Source: Anaerolineae bacterium
Lineage (GTDB): Bacteria; Chloroflexota; Anaerolineae; UBA4142
DNA length: 6,632 nt
Assembly: GCA_027457205.1 (NCBI GenBank)
Contig: DAIDTM010000072.1
Span: forward strand, 1-6,632
Reading direction: 5' to 3'
The notes under the pieces are model-generated. The model was not told the origin of the DNA and did no database searches. It saw only the letters and a program-made list of their open reading frames with translations. The position numbers and the translations under genes are program-made. Shown here piece after piece: positions 5,944-6,632 of this stretch (position 1 is the first letter of the stretch; each line of letters opens with the position of its first letter).

Positions 5944-6632
5944 TCACTTGTCCGTCCGCAGCGTCAGCGTTTGTCCGTCCACGATCATCTCGATCTTGCC
6001 GCGCTCGTCGGTACGGAGGATGGAGGTCGACGCGAGCGCAGTGAGCAAATCCGCGGATGGTTTTTCGCGCGCGCCGCTGCCGGCGAAGAGAACCGCGAAC
6101 TGGGGCGTTACCGCGTCGATAAACTCCGGCGCGATCTTGCGCGGCGCGACCAGCACCGCGCCGGACGTATCAACGCCGGACGCGAGCAGCGCGCTTTGCT
6201 CTTCCACGCTCGCGCTGTCAGCGAACAAGAACGCGACGCTGCCCGCGCGCAGACGCGCGATGGTCGGGTCAGTGATTTGCGCGTCGTCGCTCGACTGAAC
6301 GAATTCGAGCGTAACGCCGTGATCCACGTCGACGATCAAGTCGGCTTGCGCGGCGAGACTCGCGATGCGTTTCTGCGCGACCAGCTCGCGCCACCGCGCG
6401 TACGCCGCCGTTGGTTTTGCCGGCGCGTTGGGCTGGATGATTTGCCGCACCTCGTACCGTTCCAGCACGTCGACCAAGCCGGCGAGGTGATCGTCGTCCG
6501 GGTTCGTCAGCACGACGAGATCGAGCGAGCGTTCCCAGAACGGCATTCGCTCACCCAGCGCGGACAGAACGACGCTTGGGTTCGCGCCGCCGTAGATCAA
6601 AATCTTGCCGCCGCGCGGCGTGCGCACCAGCG
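5944..6632 (-). CDS. ComEC/Rec2-like C-terminal metallo-beta-lactamase-fold domain, partial (5' end outside window)
   Basis: The reading frame runs off the right edge, so only the C-terminal 229 codons or so are present. A GTG at 6627 is internal (RTPRGGKILIYGG) and should not be taken as the start. The layout follows the C-terminal beta-lactamase-like domain of ComEC, the inner-membrane DNA-uptake channel: a TPxGxxILIxGG strand, a MPFWERSLDLVVLTNPDDDH block, then 'GLVDVLERYEV'. Numbering from the GTG codon, the usual DGG is YGG (Tyr12), the usual THxDxDH is TNPDDDH (Asn42, Asp44, Asp46, His47), the usual LTGD is FADS (135-138), and the HHG motif is replaced by APRK (161-164). Most metal ligands are therefore missing and catalysis is doubtful. 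It ends 25 nt before the DUF2961 gene and probably heads this operon segment. It could instead be a stand-alone MBL-fold protein; the missing N-terminal membrane part would decide. Confidence 0.75.
   Translation of the reverse strand, partial: LVRTPRGGKILIYGGANPSVVLSALGERMPFWERSLDLVVLTNPDDDHLAGLVDVLERYEVRQIIQPNAPAKPTAAYARWRELVAQKRIASLAAQADLIVDVDHGVTLEFVQSSDDAQITDPTIARLRAGSVAFLFADSASVEEQSALLASGVDTSGAVLVAPRKIAPEFIDAVTPQFAVLFAGSGAREKPSADLLTALASTSILRTDERGKIEMIVDGQTLTLRTDK

Noticed and set aside
1..6632. CRISPR array, tRNA (including selC), rRNA or SECIS-dependent UGA readthrough
   Set aside because: I saw no regularly spaced repeats and no tRNA-like cloverleaf with CCA-type end, and none of the genes needs an internal TGA to give a full-length product.

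Overview
The window is a run of seven genes, all on the minus strand, so it is transcribed from right to left. It looks like a piece of a GC-rich bacterial chromosome. The best taxonomic clue is the membrane-anchored, secreted protein with a Pro/Thr-rich linker (APPTQTPT, APPTATPTP). Such linkers are very common in Chloroflexota, especially Anaerolineae, so that phylum is my inference. No rRNA, tRNA, CRISPR array or clear insertion sequence is visible.

Order of transcription: (1) 6632-5944, the 3' part of a ComEC/Rec2-like protein, a metallo-beta-lactamase-fold domain that has lost most of its metal-binding motifs. (2) 5918-3951, a signal-anchored DUF2961 (GH172-like) glycoside-hydrolase-type protein. 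(3) 3954-3397, an isochorismatase-family cysteine hydrolase. (4) 3400-3242, a 52-residue DUF4160-like small protein that I recognise from its HVHV start and its downstream helix. (5) 3227-2046, an M20 amidohydrolase. (6) 1981-584, selA, the PLP-dependent selenocysteine synthase. (7) 497-216, a secreted or anchored leader that enters a carbohydrate-binding-like sequence (NLLTNPGFD) and then loses any recognisable fold.

Genes 1 to 5 are packed like an operon: a 25-nt gap, two successive 4-nt ATGA stop/start overlaps, then a 14-nt gap holding the ribosome binding site of the amidohydrolase. selA follows after 64 nt and the leader gene after 86 nt. The products do not form one pathway that I know. 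The isochorismatase-type hydrolase and the M20 amidohydrolase both suggest small C-N-bond substrates, and the DUF2961 protein suggests extracytoplasmic glycan work. Co-transcription may reflect genome compaction more than shared function.

The left edge (about 1-300) differs from the rest. It is visibly less GC-rich, has no convincing gene, and carries small inverted repeats and a 10-bp palindrome. It meets the leader gene where that gene's recognisable sequence runs out, so a rearrangement breakpoint or decayed DNA is likely there. I saw no convincing complete novel system. The points most worth a second look are the ligand-depleted ComEC-like domain, the ATGA-coupled DUF4160-like microgene, the divergent two-unit DUF2961 protein and the broken leader gene.
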